DNA of 46,970 bases from an uncultured bacterium (GCA_913056395.1 CAJXMG010000021.1:1-46970); one strand, 5' to 3'; counted from the stretch's first letter, positions 25,670 through 35,469 are shown. The notes: a model not told the origin generated them from the sequence alone. Numbers and translations are program-made.

Positions 25670-28600
25670 TCAGATCTGCGGATCGGCTGCAACCGGAGAT
25701 CCACCCCGATCGAAGATCGATTTGGCGTCCTTTGAGCGTGGACTGGCCTGTGACTGCTGATCCGCATTGTCATTCATCCACGAATCCGCTTCGTCAATCT
25801 TGACGACCACCCGGCGTGAAACTCCCTGCTCTTCCATGGTGACCCCATAGAGTCGCTCCGCTTCCGCCATCGTGACACGGGAGTGGGTGATCACCAGGAA
25901 CTGGGAGTTTTTCGCAAACTCCTGCAGAACCCGGACGAATCGTCGGGTGTTCTGCTCGTCCAAAGGAGCGTCCACCTCGTCAAGAATACAGAACGGGCTT
26001 GGCCTCGTTTTGAAGAGCGAGAAGATGACCGAGATCGCTGTCAGCGCACGCTCTCCACCAGAGAGCAACCGAAGGTTGGAGATACGCTTTCCGGGTGGCT
26101 TTGCAATGACCTCGATGCCTGCTTCGAGGGGGTCGATCTCTTCGTCGTCAAGTTTGAGGTCCGCTGTTCCACCGCCAAACATCAAGGAGAAGATCTCCTG
26201 GAAATGCTTTCGGACTTCCTCAAAGGAATCCTTGAAGAGGGTTCGGCACTCATTGTCGAGCAATTCAATCGCCTGAATGATTTGATCCCGGGCTTCAGTG
26301 AGATCCTCAATCTTGCTGCTGATCTCTGTAAAACGGGATTCTTCCGTTTCCAACTCCTCGACCGCCTGCAAATTGACATTGGTGTTTTTACGAAGGCGAT
26401 CCTGCAACTGCAGATATTCCTTGCGTAAACGCTCAACCCACTCCGACTCGGCTTCCTCTTCTTCGACGAGTTGCTCACGCCACTCTTCGATGGGGGCTTC
26501 AGAGAGATCCATTTCCAGATCTTCACGGATCTTCTCCTGGATACCCTCGATTCGGACTCGGCATTCATTTTCCGCCAAGAGGTCTGCTTCACGTCCCTCA
26601 CGGATTTGCTCACCTCGATGGCGGCACTCCTTGACGCGTTTCTCTATACGCCCTCGCTGTAATCTCTGCTCGTCAAGACGCTGATCGAGAGCAGTGCGGT
26701 CTTCGGTCGCTTTGGAAAGTTCGACGCCGAGACTCTTTTCCTCCCCATCGATGGAGACCAGATCGACAGCCAGTTTTTTGATGAGTTTTTCGTCCTCAAA
26801 GATATCGGTGAGGATGCGTTCCCTTTGGGATTTCCTCTGATCCATTTCGTCGGCAAGGCGTCGCTGTTCGCGCCAATCGGAAGAAATTCGTTCCTGTTCG
26901 CGGGTTGCTTCCAGTGATCGGCTCTGGATTCCACCTTCAAGCTGAGACAACTTCTCAGCGAGGGGTTCGAGTGCTTCTTCGGAAGATTCCAGATCTTTGA
27001 CAACGGATTTCCTGCGGTGATCCACCTCTACCAGCTTCGATTGGGCGGCTGATTTGAGCTGCTCCAGCTCAGAAGTCAATTGCTCAGCTTTTTCGATGTC
27101 GACCTTCAACGAGGCCCTGCGATCAGAGATCCTCTTCAGCGTCTCACGACAGCGGTGCCTTTCTGAGAGAGCATGCTCCGCCTCGAGCTTTGCCCTGCCC
27201 GATTCCTGCTCCAGTCTTTGCAACTCACCCTGACGGGCAAGAATTGATTCTTCAAGAGCATCACCCTGATGCGAGAGTTCCTCAAGGTCGCTGGAGAGAA
27301 CATCGACACGTTCCTGCAACTGGGTCATTTCCACTTGCCTTGAAACCAGTCCAGTACTGTTGACCGCAGGAATCTTCACCGCACCCCATGGTTCGACCAC
27401 ATGGGCGTCGGAGGTCACAACCCGGTAACCGGGATACTGCTCGCGCAATCGCAGGGCTTCGTCCAAATCGGTGGCGACGATGACCTCATCGAGCAGAGCA
27501 TCGACGATCGGACGACACAGTTGCTCACAACGCACCCGGCTGGCCAAAGTGACGACACCGGGTTCGAGCTGCACCTCACCCGATCTCCTGCCCGCTTCCA
27601 AATTGTCTTCCAGTGAAACGAAATTAGCGGCTTCTCCATCAAGAATGCCGGTGATCGCCCTGATCCGCTGTTCGATGGGAGTGCGTCCCTGGAAAACCAC
27701 GGTTTCGAGGATTCTGCCGAGGACAGCGTCCACCATTTTTGCGGTATTCGGATCCGCTTCGATCAATCGGGCCAGCAACCCCCGGATATCACCCGCAGCC
27801 GGTGCGTCACTGCCGAGCAAATCCCGGGTGCCCTTGGAAAGTCCCTCAAGATTCTCCTCGAGGTCCTTCAAAAGCACCAGACGCCCGTGGGAGGACTCCA
27901 ACTCGGATCGCACTTCCGTCAGTTTCTTACGAGCCCCACCGAGGATATCTGTGCGCTGGTTGATCTCCATGCGCAGGGATTCGACCCGGATCAGGAGTTC
28001 GTGTTCCCTGTTGTGGGAGTCCCGGATCTTCTTCTCGAGTCCTCCGATCTGACCTTCGATCTCGGATTGCTGCTTGCGGTAATCGAGGTCCTCCGTAGAC
28101 CTGCGCTCACGAATCGCCTCTTGTCCACGCAAGTCCCCCTCATGGGAAGCGATGGAGTTTTTCAGACGCGATTCCTCAAAAACAAGTCTCAGGTCCTGGT
28201 CTTTCAAATCGTGGATCTTCTTGTCCAGCTCATCCTGCTGGGCCAATTCCACGGAATGATCAATTTTCAGCTGGTCGATCAGCGTACGCAACTTCCGCAG
28301 TTCGACGAGAGATTCACGGATTCGCTGACGCGCGTCGGAGCGGCGCTGACGGTAGTCCTCTTCCACGTGGGAGAGTTCCTCCAGCTGTCGGTCGCGATCT
28401 TCATTTCGGCGACGGCTTTGATCCTGCTGCTCACGCATCTGAATCCGGCGAGCCTCGATCCCCTGCAGAGCGACTCGCTTCTCGGTCTCGATCTGGCGGA
28501 CCTCCTCCAACTCGCGATGGAGACCCTCGATGCCGTTGCGGACACTTTCCACAGAAGCGTCCAACCGTGTTGCCACCTCAGCGATCAACCCCCTCAGGGT

Positions 28601-29356
28601 ATTACGCCAACTGAGCCTGAAGTTGAGCGATTTTTGTTCAAACTCCAGCTGATCCACATCCCATGCGGCGAGAACTGTGCTGACATGCTTGAAGCGATCT
28701 CGATCTTCCACGTACCGACGAGCCTTGCCCGCCTGCATCTTCAGGCTGCGGATTCGACGCTCGATCTCTGACAATTGATCGGTAACCCGAGTGAGTTCCC
28801 GCTCTGACCGATCGAGCCTGTTGGTCGTTTCCGATCTCTGCTTGCGGAAGCTGGAAATTCCCGCAGCTTCCTCAAAAATCTTGCGTCTTTCCTGAGCATT
28901 GGCATTCAGGAATGAATCCACCTGCCCCTGTCCGAGAACCGAATATCCATCTGCGCCGATTCCAGTATTGGAAAAGACGGCGAGGATATCTTTCAGGCGG
29001 CAGGATTTGCGATTGATCTCATAATCACTGTTGCCATCACGGGTCAGGATTCGACTGATCTCCACCTCGGGAGTGTCGATGGGAAGGGTCTTTGACTCGT
29101 TGTCGAAAACCAACCTGACCTCTGCTCTGGAGAGGGCCGGTCGATGGGTCGTGCCCTTGAAGATGACATCGAGCATCTCACTGCCGCGAAGCCCTTTTGC
29201 AGAACGCTCACCCAACACCCAGCGGAAGGCATCCACCACATTTGATTTACCACAACCATTGGGGCCGACCACCGCACTGGTGCCAGGGTCAAAATCAAAC
29301 TGCACCGGATCCGCAAAGGATTTGAAGCCGGAGAGGTGAATGCTCTTCAAGTACAA
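25670..29356 (-). CDS. smc: Chromosome segregation / condensin protein SMC
   Basis: 1228 aa from a TTG at 29356 with GAGGAG seven bases upstream, giving the standard N-terminus (M)YLKSIHLSGFKSFADPV. A longer frame from 29455 would overlap the preceding gene and adds unconserved residues. Head: Walker A GPNGCGKSN (31-39). Then a long coiled coil, a hinge near 500-650 (GDIRGLLARLI, VVTSDAHVVEPWGAV), a second coiled coil and a C-terminal head with LSGGERALTAISVIF and FCILDEVDAPLDE. It bridges and extrudes DNA with ScpA/ScpB, which are not in the window. It sits 17 nt after the 432-aa gene. Confidence 0.95.
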   Translation of the reverse strand: MYLKSIHLSGFKSFADPVQFDFDPGTSAVVGPNGCGKSNVVDAFRWVLGERSAKGLRGSEMLDVIFKGTTHRPALSRAEVRLVFDNESKTLPIDTPEVEISRILTRDGNSDYEINRKSCRLKDILAVFSNTGIGADGYSVLGQGQVDSFLNANAQERRKIFEEAAGISSFRKQRSETTNRLDRSERELTRVTDQLSEIERRIRSLKMQAGKARRYVEDRDRFKHVSTVLAAWDVDQLEFEQKSLNFRLSWRNTLRGLIAEVATRLDASVESVRNGIEGLHRELEEVRQIETEKRVALQGIEARRIQMREQQDQSRRRNEDRDRQLEELSHVEEDYRQRRSDARQRIRESLVELRKLRTLIDQLKIDHSVELAQQDELDKKIHDLKDQDLRLVFEESRLKNSIASHEGDLRGQEAIRERRSTEDLDYRKQQSEIEGQIGGLEKKIRDSHNREHELLIRVESLRMEINQRTDILGGARKKLTEVRSELESSHGRLVLLKDLEENLEGLSKGTRDLLGSDAPAAGDIRGLLARLIEADPNTAKMVDAVLGRILETVVFQGRTPIEQRIRAITGILDGEAANFVSLEDNLEAGRRSGEVQLEPGVVTLASRVRCEQLCRPIVDALLDEVIVATDLDEALRLREQYPGYRVVTSDAHVVEPWGAVKIPAVNSTGLVSRQVEMTQLQERVDVLSSDLEELSHQGDALEESILARQGELQRLEQESGRAKLEAEHALSERHRCRETLKRISDRRASLKVDIEKAEQLTSELEQLKSAAQSKLVEVDHRRKSVVKDLESSEEALEPLAEKLSQLEGGIQSRSLEATREQERISSDWREQRRLADEMDQRKSQRERILTDIFEDEKLIKKLAVDLVSIDGEEKSLGVELSKATEDRTALDQRLDEQRLQRGRIEKRVKECRHRGEQIREGREADLLAENECRVRIEGIQEKIREDLEMDLSEAPIEEWREQLVEEEEAESEWVERLRKEYLQLQDRLRKNTNVNLQAVEELETEESRFTEISSKIEDLTEARDQIIQAIELLDNECRTLFKDSFEEVRKHFQEIFSLMFGGGTADLKLDDEEIDPLEAGIEVIAKPPGKRISNLRLLSGGERALTAISVIFSLFKTRPSPFCILDEVDAPLDEQNTRRFVRVLQEFAKNSQFLVITHSRVTMAEAERLYGVTMEEQGVSRRVVVKIDEADSWMNDNADQQSQASPRSKDAKSIFDRGGSPVAADPQI

Positions 29357-29373
29357 AGTCTGACTCCTCGGAC

Positions 29374-30672
29374 TTACAGAGTCCGGTCTCCTGAGGGTTG
29401 GAGAATTTGCGGAGGGGCGGCCAACAACTGGAGAAGCTCTCCCAGTCGCTCCCAACCTCCACCACGACGACGGGATATCCTGTCGACCAGTCGTCTCAGA
29501 TCCCGTCTTCCACGGTCGACTATCATCGACTCCAGAGCGATCACTGGAAGCGATTCCAATTCATGAAAATTACGTTGGATGTATTCCACAGATAACTTGG
29601 GGAAATCCTGCTCCCGGGCCCACCACACCGGCTCACCTACAGCACGAAGGTCAAGCCAGTCCTGACGCCACGGGGGGGCGGCTCCCAACTCCAGAATCAG
29701 ATCAAAACTTCTCATACGCTGTTCGAGAACGAGCACCACTTCCGGGTCCGCCGGCAACTCCCCCGCCACAATCCGCGGTCGAGGGGCTTCCGTACTGCGA
29801 AGTTCAGGAGGCGAAGCCGCTCTGAGGGCCCTGGCGATGACCGGTCTCAGTGGAACCGGAATCTCTCTGGGCAGGCGAAGGATCAACTCCTGGGCTCCGG
29901 GCTTTCTACTGCAACGGTGGAGAAAATCGGCACACCAATCCTCCTGGGACGGATCTCCGAAGAGATCTCCCGGTCGGGGATCAGCCACCGGCGAAAATTC
30001 CCACCTGACGCGGGGGCCCGGGTTCATCCCATCGAGAAAACCGCGGATACGCTCACTCAGTCTCACCCAGCGGATCCAGGCTTCGTCCTGAGGAATCTCG
30101 AGCGGGCCCTCGAGGACTCCACCGACAGTTAACTCAGAACTGACCCAATCTAACTCTCCCATCACTGCTTCAGCGATGGCATCCACACGATCCCGTTTTT
30201 CAAAGAGACTGCTCAACTCGATGTGACGACGCAAAAACCGAAACGGTTCAGTGGGACGCAAGCCATCGTGAAGAGGCCAATTCTGGGAGAGGAATGATCT
30301 GGAGAAGAAGGACTCCAACAGACGCGGATGTTGGAAATCCGTCAGGTGGCGAGTCATTTCTGCAAGCAACAAACCCGGAACCAACTGATCTCCCGAGTAG
30401 CAGACCAACTCTTCGAATTGATCGGCCCACTCCTGAAGGCCAGTCTCCTTGCACGCCTCTGCAAGGGGCTCGACAAATTCGTGGCTCTGCCAATCGACCG
30501 CTACGATACCGATCTCTTCGATGACATGATCGATCACTCTATCCGCCAGTGAATTCTCGCCGGCAATCGACAGGGAAGACTGCAGAATCTCACCGGGATC
30601 GATGACTGTTGCCAGCATCTTGCGCAGTCTCAACTCCAGTTTCTGGCGTTTGACCGAATCAGCTTTGGACAT
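29374..30672 (-). CDS. Unrecognised 432-aa protein between nrdR and smc
   Basis: I do not recognise a family. The start overlaps the end of nrdR by 14 bases and the stop lies 17 bases before the smc start, so it is certainly in their operon. The N-terminus is basic (MSKADSVKRQKLELRLRKML) and helix-rich. The middle is rich in Pro, Trp and Arg (RVRWEFSPVADPRPGDLFGD, LRLPREIPVPLRPVIARALR) and the end has VDRISRRRGGGWERLGELLQ. No signal peptide, membrane helix, nucleotide loop or Cys-rich metal site. The context suggests a cytoplasmic protein linked to chromosome or DNA metabolism, but that is only inference. Confidence 0.7.
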   Translation of the reverse strand: MSKADSVKRQKLELRLRKMLATVIDPGEILQSSLSIAGENSLADRVIDHVIEEIGIVAVDWQSHEFVEPLAEACKETGLQEWADQFEELVCYSGDQLVPGLLLAEMTRHLTDFQHPRLLESFFSRSFLSQNWPLHDGLRPTEPFRFLRRHIELSSLFEKRDRVDAIAEAVMGELDWVSSELTVGGVLEGPLEIPQDEAWIRWVRLSERIRGFLDGMNPGPRVRWEFSPVADPRPGDLFGDPSQEDWCADFLHRCSRKPGAQELILRLPREIPVPLRPVIARALRAASPPELRSTEAPRPRIVAGELPADPEVVLVLEQRMRSFDLILELGAAPPWRQDWLDLRAVGEPVWWAREQDFPKLSVEYIQRNFHELESLPVIALESMIVDRGRRDLRRLVDRISRRRGGGWERLGELLQLLAAPPQILQPSGDRTL

Positions 30673-31135
30673 CCGGTTTTCTTTCCTTGCCGACCAGCCT
30701 GGTCAATTCATTGAGGAATTCAGTCACGTCTGCAAACTCCTGATAAACCGAGGCAAATCTTACATATGCCACAGAGTCGAGTTTCCGCAGGTGTTCAATG
30801 ACGACCTCGCCGATGAACTCGGAGGGGACCTCTTGATCAAATTCCTCGCGGAGACGCTTTTCGACCTCGTCGACGATGGATTCCATTCTTTCGACGGAGA
30901 TACGTCGTTTCTGGCAGGCGGTCATGATGCCATCCAGCACCTTGGCCCGATTGAAGGGTTCCCTGCGCATGTCTTTCTTGACGACCATGCGTGGGGTCTC
31001 TTCAATTCGCTCGTAACTGGTAAATCGTTTGTTGCAACCCTGACATTCCCTGCGACGGCGAACGGCCAATCCATCTGAGCTGGACCGGGAGTCGACCACC
31101 CTGTCTTTTTCAGATCCGCAACTGGGACAGCGCAT
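30659..31135 (-). CDS. nrdR: Transcriptional repressor NrdR
   Basis: 158 aa, the normal length. The start at 31135 gives MRCPSCGSEKDRVVDSR with AAGGAAAAG upstream; the frame reaches 31246 but the added residues are not part of the family. N-terminal zinc ribbon with CPSC and CQGC pairs, basic stretch RRRRECQGCNKRFTSYER, then an ATP-cone domain (MVVKKDMRREPFNRAKVLDG and later VAYVRFASVYQEF). It represses ribonucleotide reductase genes in response to dATP/ATP. No nrd gene is nearby, so it acts at a distance. First gene of the run into smc. Confidence 0.96.
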   Translation of the reverse strand: MRCPSCGSEKDRVVDSRSSSDGLAVRRRRECQGCNKRFTSYERIEETPRMVVKKDMRREPFNRAKVLDGIMTACQKRRISVERMESIVDEVEKRLREEFDQEVPSEFIGEVVIEHLRKLDSVAYVRFASVYQEFADVTEFLNELTRLVGKERKPDVQS

Positions 31136-31274
31136 CGCTTCTTTTCCTTCATTTTGGGCCGCAGGCAAGAATGGGGGCCGACCCTTTCCCCAAAAAACAG
31201 GTCGGCGAAATATCTCCTCATATTTTACTCCACAGATGGGGGTCACTCAACGTGCCCCCAAAAAGGAGATAACC

Positions 31275-32639
31275 CTACTTGCCGAGACAGAAGCGGGCGA
31301 AGATCCGATCGAGAACGTCCTCCGGAGTAGTTTCGCCACTGATCTCGGAGAGTTGATGCAAGGCATCGCGCAAGTCTGCGACGAGCAATTCGGGGCCAGC
31401 CAACGATTCATGGCAGCGATCGAGAGCCTCGATACAGGCCTCCAGAAGATGTCTTTGGCGACGGGTAAAACGAAGGGCATCACCCCGGACCTGACCGGGC
31501 CTTTCCCTGACCTGAAGGAACAGTTCGCTGGTCAGATCTTCCACCCCAGCGGAGGTGATGGAACTGACCTGCAGGACACCCTCAGGGAGGTCGGAAGTTT
31601 CCCCCGTGCAGTCACCATGGGTCCATACCGGAATTACTCTGGGAAGCCAATCCCGGGGAATTCGCTGCCGTTCCTGTCGCCACTCCCCTGCCCCCCGGCG
31701 TCCGTCGAAAACCCAGAGGATGCGGTCGTCTCCGCTCAACAGTTCCCGAGCCCTCTCGAGGGCCAGTTGCTCCACCGTACCGCCCGCCTCCCGCTCCCCG
31801 GGAAGGTCGAGCAATTCAATCATCTCTCCCCCTGACTTCAGGGCCCCACGGATGACATCGGTGGTGGTTCCCTCCAGATCGGAGGTGATCGCCAACGGCT
31901 TGCCGACGAGAGCGTTCAGGAGAGAGGATTTACCCGCATTCGGTTTTCCCCACAGGAGCAGCCTCGGAAGATCCGGCCCCTGAGCGGGCCAATGGCGACG
32001 CTGGAGAAGTGCTCCCAAGTCTTCCCGAATCGGTCCCAGCCAACGATTCAGCTCTTCTTCACCGGGAGACTCGACCTCCTGCTCCGAAAAATCGAGTCCC
32101 GCTTCCAATTCGGCAATCACGTCGACCAGTCGATCGGAAAGCAGGCGGATCTGACGAGCCAGATCCCCTTCCAAGACTCGTCTGGCGGCACTCAGTGCGG
32201 CCTGATCTTCCGCCTCTATTACGGTCAGCACCGATTCAGCACTACTTAGGTCGATCTGGCCATTCATGAAAGCCCGACGCGTGAATTCACCGGGCGTCGC
32301 CAATCGGACACCATCGGATTGCACCAGCTTCATGACACCTTCAAGGATGGGGTCGGATCCCGGGAAGTAGACTTCGACCGATTCATTTCCTGTCCAGGAT
32401 TCCCCCTGTGCCCAGGCGACCGCCACTGCCGGAACAGTGGGGAAGTCCATCTTCCAGGGAAGGTGCACTTCGATGGGCTTGCGAATCGGCAAAGACTCGG
32501 GAGGAGAGTGGATCATTCCCAGATACTTGAGGAAGTGGCGGTGAGCCCCTTCCCCATCAATTCTCAGAATCACCGCCGTCGCAGGGGGCGGAGGACTGGC
32601 CAATGCCAGAATCACATCCTCGGATCCCACCGCAGCCAT
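31275..32639 (-). CDS. mnmE: tRNA modification GTPase MnmE (TrmE), divergent
   Basis: 454 aa. With MnmG it modifies U34 of tRNAs. The order is right: N-terminal folate-binding domain, LATPGEFTRRAFMNGQIDLSSAE (113-135), helical domain with inserted G domain (231 to about 380) and a C-terminal FARFCLGK with the reactive Cys of the family. G1 is GKPNAGKSS (231-239) and G2 is GTTTD. G3 is DLPG instead of DTAG. G4, normally NKxD, reads WTHGD (339-343). The N-terminal ATPPGxGAI becomes ASPPPPATAV. So the base-specificity loop is altered, and GTP selectivity may be changed. It lies 8 bases after yidC, a common neighbour. Confidence 0.88.
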   Translation of the reverse strand: MAAVGSEDVILALASPPPPATAVILRIDGEGAHRHFLKYLGMIHSPPESLPIRKPIEVHLPWKMDFPTVPAVAVAWAQGESWTGNESVEVYFPGSDPILEGVMKLVQSDGVRLATPGEFTRRAFMNGQIDLSSAESVLTVIEAEDQAALSAARRVLEGDLARQIRLLSDRLVDVIAELEAGLDFSEQEVESPGEEELNRWLGPIREDLGALLQRRHWPAQGPDLPRLLLWGKPNAGKSSLLNALVGKPLAITSDLEGTTTDVIRGALKSGGEMIELLDLPGEREAGGTVEQLALERARELLSGDDRILWVFDGRRGAGEWRQERQRIPRDWLPRVIPVWTHGDCTGETSDLPEGVLQVSSITSAGVEDLTSELFLQVRERPGQVRGDALRFTRRQRHLLEACIEALDRCHESLAGPELLVADLRDALHQLSEISGETTPEDVLDRIFARFCLGK

Positions 32640-32647
32640 CGGTGTCT

Positions 32648-34501
32648 TCAGGATTTCTTTTTACCGGGGCGTCCCGGGCCAGTGGGTGGAGCCGGTCCGG
32701 TGGGAACAGCAACCGGTGTGACTCCGGGAGTAATGCCCGCCGCCGCCAACTCCTTGCGGATCAACTTCTGCTCACCGATTCCCACCAATGCTGAAATGAT
32801 GAAATAGATCAGCAGGCCAGAAGCAAACGAGTAAAAGATGAAGCCAAAGGCGATCATCATGAAGGTCATCATCTTTTGCTGCGCCTGTACCTGAGGGTCC
32901 TCTGATTTCGGCATCATTCGCTGGTTGATCAGGGTGACCACCACGTAGATCAAGGGCAGCAGGTTGAACCAATCTCCCAGCAAGGGCAGGGCAAAAGGCA
33001 GCTGGGCAAGCATGTCCGGTTGGGTGAGATCGTCGATCCACAAAAATGCAGTCTGACGTAATTCGATAGCCACCGAGAAGGTGTTGATCAGTGCAATCCA
33101 GATCGGCAACTGCAGGAAAATGAAGAGACAACCGCCGAACATCGCTGCAGGATTGACTCCTTCCTGCTTGAACAACTCTTGTGTCTTGCGATGCATCGTC
33201 GTCGGATCGTTTTTGAACCGTTCACGAATCTCATCCATCTGGGGTTTGATTCGGGCCATCCCCTGCTGCTGAACCTGCATTTGTCTCTGGTTGCGCTTAT
33301 TCACCGGGTGGAGAACCGCGCGAATGACAAAGGTCAATGCGATGATAGCCAGTCCCCAGGATCCGAAAATCGAATCGAAAAAGCGTAGCAAGGCGAGGAA
33401 GGGACGACACAGCCAGCCGAAGAAACCGTAGTCGATCAGCTGCATCGCATCCCAGTTGGCATTTTGTGAGAGTACTTCAGGATCTTTGGGCCCCAGAAAA
33501 ACCGCATAACTGTGATCTACAGCGGGGTCGATCAGACGATTGAATCCGACCCTCAAAGGCCAACCCTGCAAACCGTCATCGGCATATTGGTTAAATCGGG
33601 CTTCGTCGACTCCGGGCTCCTTGCCTCGAATCACCAGCGAACCGGTTTCCCTCTCTCCGAGTGGACGAATCACCTGTGCGAAGTAGGTACTTTCCAGTCC
33701 ACCCCATGCGATGTTGCTCTTGCGCAGTTCACCGCCTTCAAGAGCCTCCACCGACTCATGAATCGCTTCCTTGATCGATCCATCCTGATTGCGTTGTGCG
33801 GCCACCCATTGGTTGGGATACGCCGTCGCACGACCGGAGGATTCGAAACGGATCCGCTCCGCTCCAAGGATTTCGTAATAGAGTTCATTCGTTGTCGACC
33901 AATTGCCGAGGAACTCCACTTTGGAAGTCAATTCATAACCCTCAGCAGGAAGGGTGATGGAATGGGCCACCTGACGTTCCGCATCGATGGATGTCTGAAA
34001 GCGAACGCTACCGGCATCCTCAGCAACCACTTCCCAGTTCACCCGGGACAGATCCAACTGCATCGATGGGATTCGCAGGCCCAGTGCACCAGCGGATTTC
34101 AAGGCAGGAGAAAGCAGCGAGAGAGATTCCTGGTCCTCGAGGCTTTCCTTGTATTCCGGCAAACGCACTTCCGTCAGCAATGCCCCCTGGCTACTCAAAA
34201 CCAGATCCAGCATTCCATTGGACAAGGAGACCGTTTTGACCTCTGCTGGAGGTTGAACCGGAGCAGTCAAGGTTGTCGTTGAACCAGTCTCTCCCTGAGC
34301 AGCTCCATCCCCCTGTGGCGGAACATTCCCCACCGTCTCCGACCCCTGAAGATCTCCGGCGACCGGATTCGTGATTCCGGAAGGATTTGCGACTGGCTCA
34401 TTTACACCGGGGCCCTGCTCTGGCGGGGCCATGAACAGTTCCATGTAAAGGATTGAGATGGCAAAACAGACGAGCAACGCCTGAAAGGTTCTTTTATCCA
34501 T
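32648..34501 (-). CDS. yidC: Membrane protein insertase YidC
   Basis: 617 aa. Inserts and folds inner-membrane proteins alone or with SecYEG. N-terminal helix FQALLVCFAISILYMELFMA, a Pro/Gly linker, a large beta-rich periplasmic domain (about 90-330), then the conserved core: WGLAIIALTFVIRAVLHPVN with the groove Arg, the cytoplasmic coiled hairpin KRNQRQMQVQQQGMARIKPQ, FGGCLFIFLQLPIWIALINT, LLPLIYVVVTLINQRMM and MMIAFGFIFYSFASGLLIYF. TGAGGAA precedes the ATG. The Gram-negative-type P1 domain argues against a Gram-positive host. rnpA and rpmH, the usual upstream neighbours, are absent; a metallophosphoesterase takes their place. Confidence 0.96.
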   Translation of the reverse strand: MDKRTFQALLVCFAISILYMELFMAPPEQGPGVNEPVANPSGITNPVAGDLQGSETVGNVPPQGDGAAQGETGSTTTLTAPVQPPAEVKTVSLSNGMLDLVLSSQGALLTEVRLPEYKESLEDQESLSLLSPALKSAGALGLRIPSMQLDLSRVNWEVVAEDAGSVRFQTSIDAERQVAHSITLPAEGYELTSKVEFLGNWSTTNELYYEILGAERIRFESSGRATAYPNQWVAAQRNQDGSIKEAIHESVEALEGGELRKSNIAWGGLESTYFAQVIRPLGERETGSLVIRGKEPGVDEARFNQYADDGLQGWPLRVGFNRLIDPAVDHSYAVFLGPKDPEVLSQNANWDAMQLIDYGFFGWLCRPFLALLRFFDSIFGSWGLAIIALTFVIRAVLHPVNKRNQRQMQVQQQGMARIKPQMDEIRERFKNDPTTMHRKTQELFKQEGVNPAAMFGGCLFIFLQLPIWIALINTFSVAIELRQTAFLWIDDLTQPDMLAQLPFALPLLGDWFNLLPLIYVVVTLINQRMMPKSEDPQVQAQQKMMTFMMIAFGFIFYSFASGLLIYFIISALVGIGEQKLIRKELAAAGITPGVTPVAVPTGPAPPTGPGRPGKKKS

Positions 34502-34514
34502 CGGTGATGATTCC

Positions 34515-35270
34515 TCAGCGGCCTTCGACGAGGCGAAGGGCCAGATTTTCAGGCAAGGGAGTTGCTCGGAAACGCTTTACGGTTTCTTCCACCGGATACT
34601 CGACCCGACGAAACTGCACCTTGTTTTCTTCAATGATGACATAACTGCTACGGGGATCCCCATCCCGGGGTTGCCCTACCGAGCCCACATTGATCACCGA
34701 TTTTCCGGTTCCACAAAGATGGATTCCATCTTCGAGTTGATCGGGGCTGATGAAGCGGGGTCCATCGACAAACACACCGGCAACGTGAGTGTGTCCAACA
34801 AATGCTGTATGCGTGGGAAAGCTGTCAAAGATGGATTCCACCTTGGCAGGATCTTCGGTGCAATCCTGAACAAAGAGGTACTCTCTCGTCGGCTCCCGCG
34901 GAGTGCCATGAGCCAAAAATACATCCCCTAGGGTGTGGCTGACCTTCATCGAATCGAGGATCTGCCACAAAACTCCGTTTTCCTCACGGGTGTATTCGGG
35001 ACTCATCAACTGTTGCTTGGTCCACTCGACAGCGGCGCGTGCTCTCGGATTGAATCCGATCGGATCAAAGAGAACAGCCTCCTCATGGTTACCCATCAGG
35101 TTGATGCTAAAGTCCTTGCACAAGAGCAAACATTCGCGCGGATCCGGACCGTAACCGATGATGTCACCCAACCCGACGATCCGCTCCACCCCCTGGGCAG
35201 AACAATCTTCGAGCACCGCTTTCATTGCGGCTAGATTGGCGTGGACATCACTGATGATTGCCGTCTTCAG
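34515..35270 (-). CDS. Calcineurin-like metallophosphoesterase (CTG start)
   Basis: 251 aa. All metal motifs of the family are present only if translation begins at the CTG at 35268-35270: LKTAIISDVHANLAA (Asp8, His10), then GLGDIIGYGPDP, LMGNHEEAV, FLAHGTPRE and FVGHTHVAGV. The first ATG, at 35225, would remove the D-x-H metal site. A perfect AGGAGG (35277-35282) is placed six bases before the CTG, and no ATG, GTG or TTG is in frame between it and an upstream stop. The protein resembles YfcE/ApaH-like bacterial phosphodiesterases; the substrate is unknown. The stop is 13 bases before yidC, so it heads the yidC-mnmE operon. Confidence 0.85.
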   Translation of the reverse strand: MKTAIISDVHANLAAMKAVLEDCSAQGVERIVGLGDIIGYGPDPRECLLLCKDFSINLMGNHEEAVLFDPIGFNPRARAAVEWTKQQLMSPEYTREENGVLWQILDSMKVSHTLGDVFLAHGTPREPTREYLFVQDCTEDPAKVESIFDSFPTHTAFVGHTHVAGVFVDGPRFISPDQLEDGIHLCGTGKSVINVGSVGQPRDGDPRSSYVIIEENKVQFRRVEYPVEETVKRFRATPLPENLALRLVEGR

Positions 35271-35469
35271 TTGCGGCCTCCTGATCCGGGGTTCACATCG
35301 GGAAAGGTGTCCTCGACCCTCTTCCCCACAGTTTCAGAACACGAGTGTATTTTGAAACGGATGGGAGATGTTAACCGGATCCGGGCTTGATTCCAGCAAA
35401 GGCACGGGATGCCCCCACAACGACAAGACGCCTTGTTCCGCTGTTTATCGGCTGAATTCAGCATTTGAC

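Noticed and set aside
29357-29455. Upstream start for smc at 29455
   Set aside because: The added residues overlap the preceding gene and are not SMC-like. The TTG at 29356 has a good ribosome site and the canonical N-terminus.
31237-31260. Hairpin TGGGGG-CAC / GTG-CCCCCA between mnmE and nrdR
   Set aside because: It has a bulge and no T run on the side needed to stop mnmE transcripts, so I did not call it a terminator.
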